DNA from: Candidatus Glassiibacteriota bacterium
Lineage (GTDB): Bacteria; Gemmatimonadota; Glassbacteria; GWA2-58-10
Assembly (NCBI GenBank): GCA_016934095.1
Contig: JAFGTO010000276.1
Location: forward strand, 1 to 35,013
Direction: 5' to 3'
DNA: 35,013 bases
Positions within the stretch are counted from its first letter, which is position 1. Each line of letters starts with the position of its first letter. A program made the position numbers and the translations under genes. Shown here piece by piece: positions 7,079 to 14,808 of this stretch. Below the pieces are notes generated by a model. That model did not search any database. It had not been told where the DNA came from and worked only from the letters and a program-made list of their open reading frames with translations.

Positions 7079-8860
7079 ATGGTCGAGGATGAATTTACCG
7101 GGAAAGCCTACGATACCCGTCTGGCTCGCAGGCTCTTCGGGTTCCTGCGGCCTTACCGGCATTACATCCTGATGGCGACCCTGGCGCTGCTGGCCAGCTC
7201 GGCCTGCCAGCTCGCCGGCCCCTACCTGGTCAAGGTCGCCCTGGACAAGTACATTACTCCCGGGAAGCTCGACGGTTTCGGCATTTTACTCTGGACTTAC
7301 TTTGCAGTAATCAGCCTCGATTTCCTCTTCCGTTTCGCCCAGATCTACCTGACCAACTACCTGGGCCAGAAATCCATGTACGACCTGCGCATGGCCCTTT
7401 TCCGCCATCTGCAGAAGCTTTCCCTGAGCTTTTTCGACCGCAACCCTGTTGGCCGCCTGGTCACCAGGGCCACCACGGATGTGGAAGCGCTGAACCAGCT
7501 TTTTTCCACCGGCCTGGTTACCGTGATCGGGGACCTGGCGATGATTATCGGGATCATGGCGGCCATGCTCTGGCTCAGTCCCAAGCTGGCACTGGTCACT
7601 TTTTCGATCCTGCCGGTGCTGCTGGCGGTAACCTTCTATTTCCGTCGCAAGATGCGGGAGGGGTTCCGCCTGGTGCGGACCCGGATCGCCAGGATCAACT
7701 CCTTTCTGCAGGAAGCCCTGAGCGGGATGATGACCATCCAGTTATTCAACCGCCAGCAGAAAAGCCGGAGCGATTTCGATAAGCTTAACCTGGACCACAT
7801 GCAGGCCCATATCCAGACGATATTCTACTATGCGCTGTTCTATCCGCTGATCGACATGATAGCCGCCGTCTCAATGGCCATCATCATCTGGTACGGGGGC
7901 TTGCGGGCTATGGACGGTGCGCTGACTTTCGGTGTGCTGGTGGCTTTCATCCAGTACGTGGAAAAGTTTTACAAGCCGATCAGCGACCTGAGCGAGAAAT
8001 ACAACATCTTCCAGGCGGCGATGGCCGCCTCCGAGCGCATTTTCGGGCTGCTGGACACCAGGGAGAGCATAGAGAGCTCTTCGCATTCGGTCTATCGCGA
8101 CCGCCTCAACGGCAGCGTGGCTTTCCGTGACGTCTGCTTCTCCTACAACCAGGATGAGCCGGTGCTGAAAGGGGTCAGCTTCGAGGTGCTGCCGGGAGAG
8201 AAAATCGCCATAGTGGGGGCCACCGGCGCAGGCAAGACCACTATCATCAACCTGCTCTGCCGCTTTTACGATCCCCAGCAGGGAGAGATCCTGATCGACG
8301 GGGTTGACCTGAGGGAGCTCGACAAGACATGGCTGCGCAGCAATATCGGCCTGGCCCTGCAGGATGTAACCATCTTTTCCGGCACGGTGAAAAACAACAT
8401 CGCTCTCGGCCGGGAGAACCCCTCGCTCAAGCGCATAACCGCTGCGGCCGATGCCGTGGGAGCGATGGATTTCATCGAGAAACTTCCCGGGGGATTCGAT
8501 CACCTGCTCACCGAGCGCGGCTCCAACCTGAGCACCGGCCAACGTCAACTGCTCTCTTTCGCCAGGGTGATGTACAAGAACCCGCGGATACTGGTGCTGG
8601 ACGAGGCCACCAGCAGCGTGGACTCACACACGGAACACCTGATACAGCAGGCCCTGGAACGTCTGATTGCCCGGAGGACCAGCCTGATAGTGGCCCACCG
8701 CCTGTCGACCATCCGCCACGTGGACCGGATAATCGTCATGCACCACGGCAGGATCGCCGAAACCGGCACTCACCGGGAGCTCCTTGCCCGCAGGGGGATT
8801 TATTTCAATCTTTACCAGCTGCAGTACAAGGACCAGGAAATAACCGTCCCAGGGGAATAG
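7079..8860 (+). CDS. Heterodimeric ABC exporter subunit, consensus-site half (TM288/BmrD-like)
   Basis: This partner of the preceding gene has 593 residues from the ATG at 7079, which has AGGAG 4 nt upstream. A TTG at 7058 overlapping the previous stop, with GAGAGG 5 nt upstream, is an alternative. The six-helix exporter domain is followed by Walker A GATGAGKTT (380-388), signature LSTGQ (484-488), Walker B LVLDE (D508-E509) and switch His540. The catalytic glutamate is present. The signature is altered (Thr for the first Gly), which places the weakened signature opposite the partner's degenerate Walker B. The two genes are adjacent or overlapping and probably cotranscribed, and the products are expected to form one inner-membrane exporter. 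Confidence 0.9.
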   Translation: MVEDEFTGKAYDTRLARRLFGFLRPYRHYILMATLALLASSACQLAGPYLVKVALDKYITPGKLDGFGILLWTYFAVISLDFLFRFAQIYLTNYLGQKSMYDLRMALFRHLQKLSLSFFDRNPVGRLVTRATTDVEALNQLFSTGLVTVIGDLAMIIGIMAAMLWLSPKLALVTFSILPVLLAVTFYFRRKMREGFRLVRTRIARINSFLQEALSGMMTIQLFNRQQKSRSDFDKLNLDHMQAHIQTIFYYALFYPLIDMIAAVSMAIIIWYGGLRAMDGALTFGVLVAFIQYVEKFYKPISDLSEKYNIFQAAMAASERIFGLLDTRESIESSSHSVYRDRLNGSVAFRDVCFSYNQDEPVLKGVSFEVLPGEKIAIVGATGAGKTTIINLLCRFYDPQQGEILIDGVDLRELDKTWLRSNIGLALQDVTIFSGTVKNNIALGRENPSLKRITAAADAVGAMDFIEKLPGGFDHLLTERGSNLSTGQRQLLSFARVMYKNPRILVLDEATSSVDSHTEHLIQQALERLIARRTSLIVAHRLSTIRHVDRIIVMHHGRIAETGTHRELLARRGIYFNLYQLQYKDQEITVPGE

Positions 8861-8915
8861 CCTGAGATTCCGCCCCAACTGTCCTGCGCTTGCCGGCCAG
8901 AATCAAGGCTCTCGG

Positions 8916-10133
8916 CTATTCAAACGGCTCTTCTTTCTCGATGGCTTTCAGCTCTTGCCTGGCCTGCTCGTGCAGGCCGTTATGATCGTGGGAGTCCAAA
9001 GCATAGCGGCAGGCGCGCTCGGCACGCTCCCACTCGCCCTGGTAGCGGTAGATGCAGGCAGTAAAGAGGTGGGCCCACGGGACTATCCATTCCGGGTGCA
9101 TGGGGTTGGAGATTAAAATACTCCTTACTCCGGCGAAAGCCTCGTCCATTTTCTTGAGCTTGACCTGGGCCTCCACCGTTCTAAGGCGGCTGATCTCATA
9201 TACTTCCTCGCTGTAACTCGGCACACGGCTCAGCACTTTGGCCGTGATGTTGCGGTACACCGCTTCAGCCTGTTCCCAGCGGGCCAGCTTTCGCTGGCAT
9301 TCTCCCAGCACCAGGTGCAGGACCGCATTGCTCGGGAAACTGTTGTGCAGGCGCTCTGCCAGTTTCAAGGCTTTCTCGGTATTGTTTTCTTCCCCCAGGT
9401 AAATGGTAAGCAGGGCCACGCTGGCCCAGAGCCGGCTGTCCTCTCCCTTGTCGGCACAGTCTTCCAGCAGGCTCAAACCCAGTTCTTTCTTGCCCCGGGG
9501 CACCATCGCCACGAACTGCGCCATCCTTTTCCAGACAGAGCTGCCTCCCCAGAAATAATGGAAAACAGCCAGCGGCAGCCAGACATCTATGTCCTGGGGC
9601 ACCAGGGCCACCAGCTCCTCGGCTGCTTCCTTTGCCCCCCGGGTCGTCCAGCGGGAGGAAATATAATTGCCGCGTATCGCCTTGAAACGCGCCTCGGTGA
9701 TCATGGCCAGGGCTTTGAAAAAAAGCGCTCTTGAATACTCGGGGTCGGAAGATTTTATTTTGGATGAGTGTTTGATGCAGGCCCTGAGAGATTCAGTGAA
9801 CTGGTTGTGGTACCTGCGGTTTTCCGGGCTGATCGCGATAAACCAGCCATAACAGGCGGCCCTGACGAAATAAGCCCGGTAATCTCCGGCATCTGCAGCC
9901 AGCAGGTTTCCTACCCGCTCCAGGCTCTCCGTGAACCTCCCGGAGAAGTTCAACTGCACCAGCTCGCCGACCGGCCCTTCCAGGTACTCCGAACCCCTGG
10001 CCTCGGCGATCTTTACCGCACCAAGACCCAGGAAAACCAGCAGGCAGCAACGGCATAAGAGCCTGTTAACCGCTATGCCGCCGGGAGCTCTCCGGCTGAA
10101 GAGACACAACTCTACAACTTCACCATATGTCAA
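8916..10133 (-). CDS. Exported TPR-repeat protein
   Basis: This 405-residue protein has a hydrophobic segment near the N-terminus (about residues 24-41, CRCCLLVFLGLGAVKIAEA) that looks like a signal peptide after a longish N-region. The rest is alpha-helical with TPR-type spacing, for example HLVLGECQRKLARWEQAEAVY and the C-terminal YQGEWERAERACRYAL. TTG at 10133 is the likely start: GGGAGG lies 8 nt upstream, inside the end of the previous gene, and the stop and start are 1 nt apart, pointing to translational coupling. It is the last gene of the operon with the FGE-fold protein and ExeA-like ATPase, and is presumably periplasmic or outer-membrane associated. No specific function is recognised. 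Confidence 0.75.
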   Translation of the reverse strand: MTYGEVVELCLFSRRAPGGIAVNRLLCRCCLLVFLGLGAVKIAEARGSEYLEGPVGELVQLNFSGRFTESLERVGNLLAADAGDYRAYFVRAACYGWFIAISPENRRYHNQFTESLRACIKHSSKIKSSDPEYSRALFFKALAMITEARFKAIRGNYISSRWTTRGAKEAAEELVALVPQDIDVWLPLAVFHYFWGGSSVWKRMAQFVAMVPRGKKELGLSLLEDCADKGEDSRLWASVALLTIYLGEENNTEKALKLAERLHNSFPSNAVLHLVLGECQRKLARWEQAEAVYRNITAKVLSRVPSYSEEVYEISRLRTVEAQVKLKKMDEAFAGVRSILISNPMHPEWIVPWAHLFTACIYRYQGEWERAERACRYALDSHDHNGLHEQARQELKAIEKEEPFE

Positions 10134-10134
10134 C

Positions 10135-11979
10135 TCATAGTCCTCCCAGACTCTCCTGGCGCACTACCACGTCCCTGGCACAGCGGAAACCCACGTTGTT
10201 GTAAATCATATCAAAAGCCCCGTCGCCGCGAAAAGCGCCGCGCGCGTAATCTCCCGTTTCCATGAAAGATCCCCCGCGCATCACCTTACGTCCCCCGGCA
10301 GAGGTGAAATAAAACGAGTCTTCCGTATAGCCGGGATATGGTTTAAGGTCGGCGTTCACCCACTCCCAGACATTGCCGGCCAGGTCCATAACACCGAACT
10401 CATTGGCTCCACCCAGGAAACTCCCTACAGGCATCATAGTGCCGTAACCTGCTTCCCGGGTATTGCAGTAATTGGGAAGAAACCGGTCGCCCCAGGGCCA
10501 GCGGAAACCGCTGGATCCTCTTGCCGCTTTTTCCCACTCCTGTTCCGTGGGCAACCTTTTGCCGATCCATCTGGCGTATTTGGTGGCATTGTCCCAACTG
10601 ACGTAGACAACCGGGTAGTCATCCTCTCCTTCCGGGTAGCTGCCGTCTTTCCAACTGATCGGCGGGCTGTTGCCGGTGCTCTCGAGAAACCTTTTGTACT
10701 GCCGGTTAACGACTTCATAGCGGTCGATATAGAAGGAATCCAGGAAGACCCATCGCTTGGGAATCTCGCGATAAAGCAGGCGGTTTTCACGGAACTCCAG
10801 CATAGTCTCGCCGAGCTCACGGCTGTTGCTGCCGAAACTGAACTCACCGGCCGGGATCAGCACCATATTGGCCTTGGAAATAAAGTCCTGACGGGCCAGG
10901 CTCAGGCTGTCATCCGGGAAAAGCTCCAGCAGCTTGAGGTAATAGACTAAAGCCCCCTCCAGGTCCTTTTTGCGGAACAGGTCATCGGCGACAACCCGGT
11001 AATAGCGGGCCAGGTCTTCGCGGCGGCGTTTTTCAACCTCCTTTTCCTTTTTCTTCTGTTCTTCCTCCTGGCTTTTTCTGATTTGCTCCCGGCGCTGTCT
11101 ACTGAGGTCCGCCACCAGCTTGAGCATCCGGTCGTTCTTCCTCAGCCCTTCTTTGGCGGCCATGTCATCCGGTTGAACCACGTTGTCCAGCAGGAATTGA
11201 AAATATTTCTTAGACTTGTCGAACTGTCCATTGCGGTAGTATTGCTCAGCCAGAGCGTAGTAATAATCCGGCGGGCTCCCTTTCCTGATAACACCCAGCC
11301 CGACCTGGGCCTCGGTATCGATCAGGTCCAGGCAATCCCAAATATTTTCGGTAGCGTTCTGCTGTTCCGGGTCGATCTTCAAGACCCGGAAATAATAGAT
11401 AAGGGCGTAAGCAAAACGTCCGCTGTTTCTCTCCCGGTTGGCCCACTGGTAGTAGCTGCGGACCATGGCCGACTTTAGAGCCGGGACCAGTCTGTTTTCA
11501 GGGTCGCGGGCCAGGATCCTGTTGCACTCCGCCAGGCAGTTGGCGCTGTCCGGCTCGGTGTACTGATAGGCGGCGAAGTAATTTCGGGCGTTCTCCTCCA
11601 TTTCCCTCACCACATCCACTCTCTCGAAAGTTCGAGGCGGCAGGGTCCCCTCGATATCGACAAACTGCCCCACCTTGAGGCTGTCCCGCGCCTGGACGAC
11701 CCTGGCCAGGCAGCTTTCCTCCGACACCGCTATTACCTGCATGTCGGCTACATTCAGCGTATTCCGGTCTTCATCGAACTCGAACACCATGCCTCGCAAA
11801 CCCTGCCTGACCCCGTGTATGCTTCCCAGGTTTATCGCGATCACCTCGCCCATCACCCCGGTAACCTTGCCCAGCCGGCTGCCCGCCTGCAGCCCCGGCA
11901 GCAACAGCCAGCCTGCTGCTGCAAAGGCGGTCAGCAAGAGGATTATTATACGCCATGCTTTTGTCTTGTCGGTAAACAT
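10135..11979 (-). CDS. Membrane-anchored TPR/coiled-coil protein with C-terminal FGE-sulfatase (SUMF1) domain
   Basis: From the ATG at 11979 the protein has 614 residues. One transmembrane helix (about 10-28) is followed by a small beta domain (35-115, VGQFVDIEG), TPR-like helices (about 140-265), a charged coiled coil rich in E/K/R (about 285-325), another TPR-like hairpin, and an FGE/SUMF1 fold (371-603). The last shows VLIPAGEFSFGS, RLPTEQEWEKAARG, GNVWEW and VMRGGSF. The cysteines used by true formylglycine-generating enzymes are not seen after RGGSF, so a binding or structural role is more likely than sulfatase activation. An upstream frame to 12123 overlaps the previous gene and crosses a small palindrome, so 11979 is preferred although it lacks a clear ribosome site. 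GTG at 12060 is another option. Confidence 0.85.
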   Translation of the reverse strand: MFTDKTKAWRIIILLLTAFAAAGWLLLPGLQAGSRLGKVTGVMGEVIAINLGSIHGVRQGLRGMVFEFDEDRNTLNVADMQVIAVSEESCLARVVQARDSLKVGQFVDIEGTLPPRTFERVDVVREMEENARNYFAAYQYTEPDSANCLAECNRILARDPENRLVPALKSAMVRSYYQWANRERNSGRFAYALIYYFRVLKIDPEQQNATENIWDCLDLIDTEAQVGLGVIRKGSPPDYYYALAEQYYRNGQFDKSKKYFQFLLDNVVQPDDMAAKEGLRKNDRMLKLVADLSRQRREQIRKSQEEEQKKKEKEVEKRRREDLARYYRVVADDLFRKKDLEGALVYYLKLLELFPDDSLSLARQDFISKANMVLIPAGEFSFGSNSRELGETMLEFRENRLLYREIPKRWVFLDSFYIDRYEVVNRQYKRFLESTGNSPPISWKDGSYPEGEDDYPVVYVSWDNATKYARWIGKRLPTEQEWEKAARGSSGFRWPWGDRFLPNYCNTREAGYGTMMPVGSFLGGANEFGVMDLAGNVWEWVNADLKPYPGYTEDSFYFTSAGGRKVMRGGSFMETGDYARGAFRGDGAFDMIYNNVGFRCARDVVVRQESLGGL

Positions 11980-12020
11980 CCTGGTCAACCGGTAAAATTT
12001 TATTCGCTGCCGTGCGCAAT

Positions 12021-12042
12021 CCCCGCGGCTTGCCGCAAGGGG
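12021..12042. repeat. REP-like GC palindrome, copy 1
   Basis: CCCC-GCGGC-TT-GCCGC-AA-GGGG forms a compact hairpin between the stop of the ExeA-like gene and the proposed start of the FGE-fold gene. A nearly identical core lies at 20896-20915, which suggests a dispersed small palindrome. Its position supports reading this stretch as non-coding. Confidence 0.45.
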
Positions 12043-12046
12043 GTCT

Positions 12047-14275
12047 TCAATCCCGGGCACGATTGCTTTCCGTGTCTCCTGGGCTTGCGGCTTCACGCTT
12101 GCGGCAGGCCGCCACATGAGCAACGGCCTTTACCTTTGCCGAAAGGTACTGTTCCAGGAGCTGCGACATCCGCCGGGCCGTCGAGGAGCGGTAAGGCAGG
12201 CTCACCCGGTAGCTGCCTGCAGCGGCCTGGATAACCAGCTGGTATACGATCACGACATTGTTCCTGGTCAGCTTCTCGACCGAGATGGCTTCGATCTCCC
12301 GGTAGGGCAATTCTCTCTCTGTGCCTGCGACAATAAATTTAATCATTGCGCTGGTAAAGACCAGGCCACAGCGGGTGGTGAAAGATTCTCCGGAACCGCC
12401 GTTGCTGTACCTCAGCACCGCGCTGCTGCCGCAGAAGCGGTTAAGAGGAATGAATAGCAGGTCTTCACTTTTCGGGTCCGGCTCCCGCAGTTTTTGCAGA
12501 TAATTCTCCGATAGTATATACTTCCGGAAAGAAAGCTCCTCCAGTTTTTGCAGCAAGACTTGCTCAGGTGAATCCGATCCGACCGGCGATCCGCAGTTGT
12601 CGCAGAGCGTGCTTTCCTGACGGCTGGTGTGCCCGCAGTGCGGACATACCCTTCTGCCTAATGTTTCGATCTCTTCCGCAGTACCTGCTTCCCGACCGGA
12701 CTTCCGCCTGTCCCCTGCCGGGCCCGGGCCAGCAACCGGCTCTTCTTCAGCGCTTTTCTCAAGCGATTCCCCGGCTGCCCCGGCCGGCACACTGCCGTCT
12801 TCACCCGCTCCGCTCTTTTTCAGCGGCTCGGCGCAGTTGGGGCATTGCTCGAGTTCTCTTTCCAGGATCAACCCGCAGAACGGGCACTTGACCATACCCG
12901 CCGCGGCCCCGGGATCACCGGGCGGACCGCTGCTTCCGGCTTGTTCTCCGGCGGCTTCAGCAGCCTCAGTCCCTTTGTCGCCGTTCTCAATGGCAAAAAC
13001 CGTCCGTTTCTCCCTCGCCTCCGGCAGCCCGTTCCGCCGGGACAAATCATCTCCCGGACCTTCCCGCCTTCTTTCCGGCGGAACGAGCTCAAGTTGGATG
13101 TCCCGAGTGCTTTTATCGGGTCCGGCTCCACCTCCCGGCCGGTCTGTCTTTTTGCTTTCCTCCCGTTCCGCTGGCAGCTCAGTAGTTTCCTGCGCAGTCT
13201 CCCGATCAGGGAGAGGTTCTTTCAGCGCGGAAGATTTTTCTTCCGGCTTATCCGCAGCCGTCCCGGCTGCCATAGGCTTACCGCATTCCGGACAGAACTT
13301 TACCACGCAGGATGCTTTGCTGCCGCAATTGAGGCAGGTTACAAGGCCTTGAGGTGTTTTCGCCTCCGGGGGCTTTGCAGCATCCTGCGGGGCCGCGGTC
13401 TCGCTGAAAGATTTAAGGAAGTAGAAATAGTGGTACCCTCCGTCGGTCCTGCTCATGTCGCTGCAGGCCTGGCTGACTGCTACGAAATCCACCTGGTCCG
13501 AATACCTGCTGTGTGCTATTACCAGGGCCAGGTCTGCGACCGAGCAGATTATCCGCGGGCACCCCTTGGAATAATTAAAGATCCCGGTATAACCATCCTC
13601 GCTGAAGATCTCCCGGCCGGCGGGGTTGCCTGCCAGGTGGAGGCGGTGACGGATCATCTCGCGGGTGTCATCCCGGTCCATATTCCTCAGAAAAAACCTC
13701 ACCGGCAGCCGCTGGTAAAACTCGGGCATCCCCCGGAGCGTCTCATCCAGCGGCCGCTGGCCGGAGAGGATAAAAGTCAGCAGGAAAGCATCGGAAACAC
13801 AAAAATTTAGCAGGATACGCAGCTCCTGCAGCAGGTCGGGACGGTGGCAGAGCATCTGCCCTTCATCCAGGATGACCACGCACTTGATCTGCTGTCGGTG
13901 GCATTCCAGCAGGAAGCGGCGCAGCTCGTTTAACAGGGTGAGCTTATCGGTCGTATTGGCCCCGACTCCCAGTTGACGGGTTATTTCGCCTACTATCTGG
14001 TTGGCGGTAAGTGTGGGATGGTCGATGAAAACCACCCGGCAGCCGCCCTGATACTGAGTCTCGAGGTCGCGGCTCAGCCTGGCGAGCAGGCTGGTCTTGC
14101 CGTCCCCGGCGTTCTCGCTTACCAGTAATGCCCCGCCTTTGTTCGAGATCACGGCATACTGCAGCCTGATCAGCCCCTCCTGATGCTGCTTGCTCATATA
14201 GAGCATATCAGGGTCCGGGGTCAGGGAGAAAGGAGCCTTTTCCAGTCCCCAATATTTGAGGTACTCGGGGAGCAT
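12047..14275 (-). CDS. ExeA/GspA-like AAA ATPase with three zinc ribbons and a PH-like C-terminal domain
   Basis: From the ATG at 14275 the protein has 742 residues and opens MLPEYLKYWGLEKAPFSLTP, the typical ExeA/GspA start. The AAA domain (about 1-260) has Walker A NAGDGKTS (55-62) and Walker B VVILDE (D137-E138). Three zinc ribbons follow, all spaced CxxC-x10-CxxC: cysteines 314/317/328/331, 464/467/478/481 and 544/547/558/561. They are joined by low-complexity E/P/G/S linkers. The last 140 residues look like a bacterial PH-type beta domain (REIEAISVEKLTRNNVVIVYQL). Classic ExeA instead has a transmembrane helix and a peptidoglycan-binding domain, and helps place secretins. A GTG at 14365 could add 30 residues but gives an atypical N-terminus. 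Function of this variant is unknown. Confidence 0.85.
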   Translation of the reverse strand: MLPEYLKYWGLEKAPFSLTPDPDMLYMSKQHQEGLIRLQYAVISNKGGALLVSENAGDGKTSLLARLSRDLETQYQGGCRVVFIDHPTLTANQIVGEITRQLGVGANTTDKLTLLNELRRFLLECHRQQIKCVVILDEGQMLCHRPDLLQELRILLNFCVSDAFLLTFILSGQRPLDETLRGMPEFYQRLPVRFFLRNMDRDDTREMIRHRLHLAGNPAGREIFSEDGYTGIFNYSKGCPRIICSVADLALVIAHSRYSDQVDFVAVSQACSDMSRTDGGYHYFYFLKSFSETAAPQDAAKPPEAKTPQGLVTCLNCGSKASCVVKFCPECGKPMAAGTAADKPEEKSSALKEPLPDRETAQETTELPAEREESKKTDRPGGGAGPDKSTRDIQLELVPPERRREGPGDDLSRRNGLPEAREKRTVFAIENGDKGTEAAEAAGEQAGSSGPPGDPGAAAGMVKCPFCGLILERELEQCPNCAEPLKKSGAGEDGSVPAGAAGESLEKSAEEEPVAGPGPAGDRRKSGREAGTAEEIETLGRRVCPHCGHTSRQESTLCDNCGSPVGSDSPEQVLLQKLEELSFRKYILSENYLQKLREPDPKSEDLLFIPLNRFCGSSAVLRYSNGGSGESFTTRCGLVFTSAMIKFIVAGTERELPYREIEAISVEKLTRNNVVIVYQLVIQAAAGSYRVSLPYRSSTARRMSQLLEQYLSAKVKAVAHVAACRKREAASPGDTESNRARD

Positions 14276-14379
14276 GCAGTGATTTCCCGGTTCTCGGTGA
14301 AGACACCCGGCCTGAAAACAAAACGCTGCTAGCGCTCTGCTTTCGTTTGCCTCAGCGAGCGACACAAGCCTGCCTTATA

Positions 14380-14535
14380 TTATTTCAAAGGCTGGCGGCT
14401 GTCAAGAAATGATCCGTCCACCGAGCGTTTCATCAAGTGCACAAACAACTTATCGTAATACCGGGACTTTTTCCTGTCGCCGAGAGCGGAATAAAGATGA
14501 ACGCAGGCCAGCAAAAAATTCGCATCGGGATTCAT
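14380..14535 (-). CDS. Small TPR-like protein (51 aa)
   Basis: The frame from ATG 14535 has AAAGGAG about 10 nt upstream. It encodes 51 residues with one helical hairpin of TPR character (FLLACVHLYSALGDRKKSRY). It lies 104 nt before the ExeA-like gene in the same direction, behind a sigma-54-like promoter, so it may be the first gene of that operon. The small size makes it uncertain. It could also be a decayed remnant of a longer TPR gene. Confidence 0.5.
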   Translation of the reverse strand: MNPDANFLLACVHLYSALGDRKKSRYYDKLFVHLMKRSVDGSFLDSRQPLK

Positions 14536-14581
14536 TTTAGTGCATCTCCTTTGCCTATTGGGGGCTACCTGCAAAAGAACA

Positions 14582-14597
14582 GGCAATCTTCATGCCA
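14582..14597 (-). promoter_or_regulatory. Sigma-54-like (-24/-12) promoter
   Basis: On the minus strand the sequence is TGGCATG-AAGA-TTGCC. It has the exact GG-N10-GC spacing of RpoN promoters and matches 10 of 12 informative consensus positions (TGGCACG-N4-TTGCA/T). It would start a transcript about 36 nt before the small TPR-like ORF and drive the ExeA-like operon. No activator site was identified. Confidence 0.45.
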
Positions 14598-14719
14598 TCA
14601 ATGGTTTGACTCTCACGACATGGCGCAGGCAATTATTCCTCAAGCTCCCGGGCTTTTTTGCTGTTCAATTTAATAACGAGCGCATTACCCTTGAGCCAAG
14701 CTGCGGGTAATCTTCAATC

Positions 14720-14748
14720 TTGTCTTCTCTATACGCGGGTTATATATT
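14720..14748 (+). promoter_or_regulatory. Candidate sigma-70 promoter of the GAF-PilB ATPase gene
   Basis: TTGTCT (14720-14725) and TATATT (14743-14748) are separated by 17 nt. They lie about 60 nt before the ATG at 14809 in an AT-rich divergent intergenic region. Confidence 0.45.
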
Positions 14749-14808
14749 TACTTACAGGTTATCAAGTCCCGACTCGCTCACCGGGCTCATTGAAAAACGG
14801 GGTATTAA

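Noticed and set aside
12050..12123. N-terminal extension of the FGE-fold protein to 12123
   Set aside because: It overlaps the end of the ExeA-like gene and reads through a small palindrome. The signal-anchor fits a start at 11979 better.
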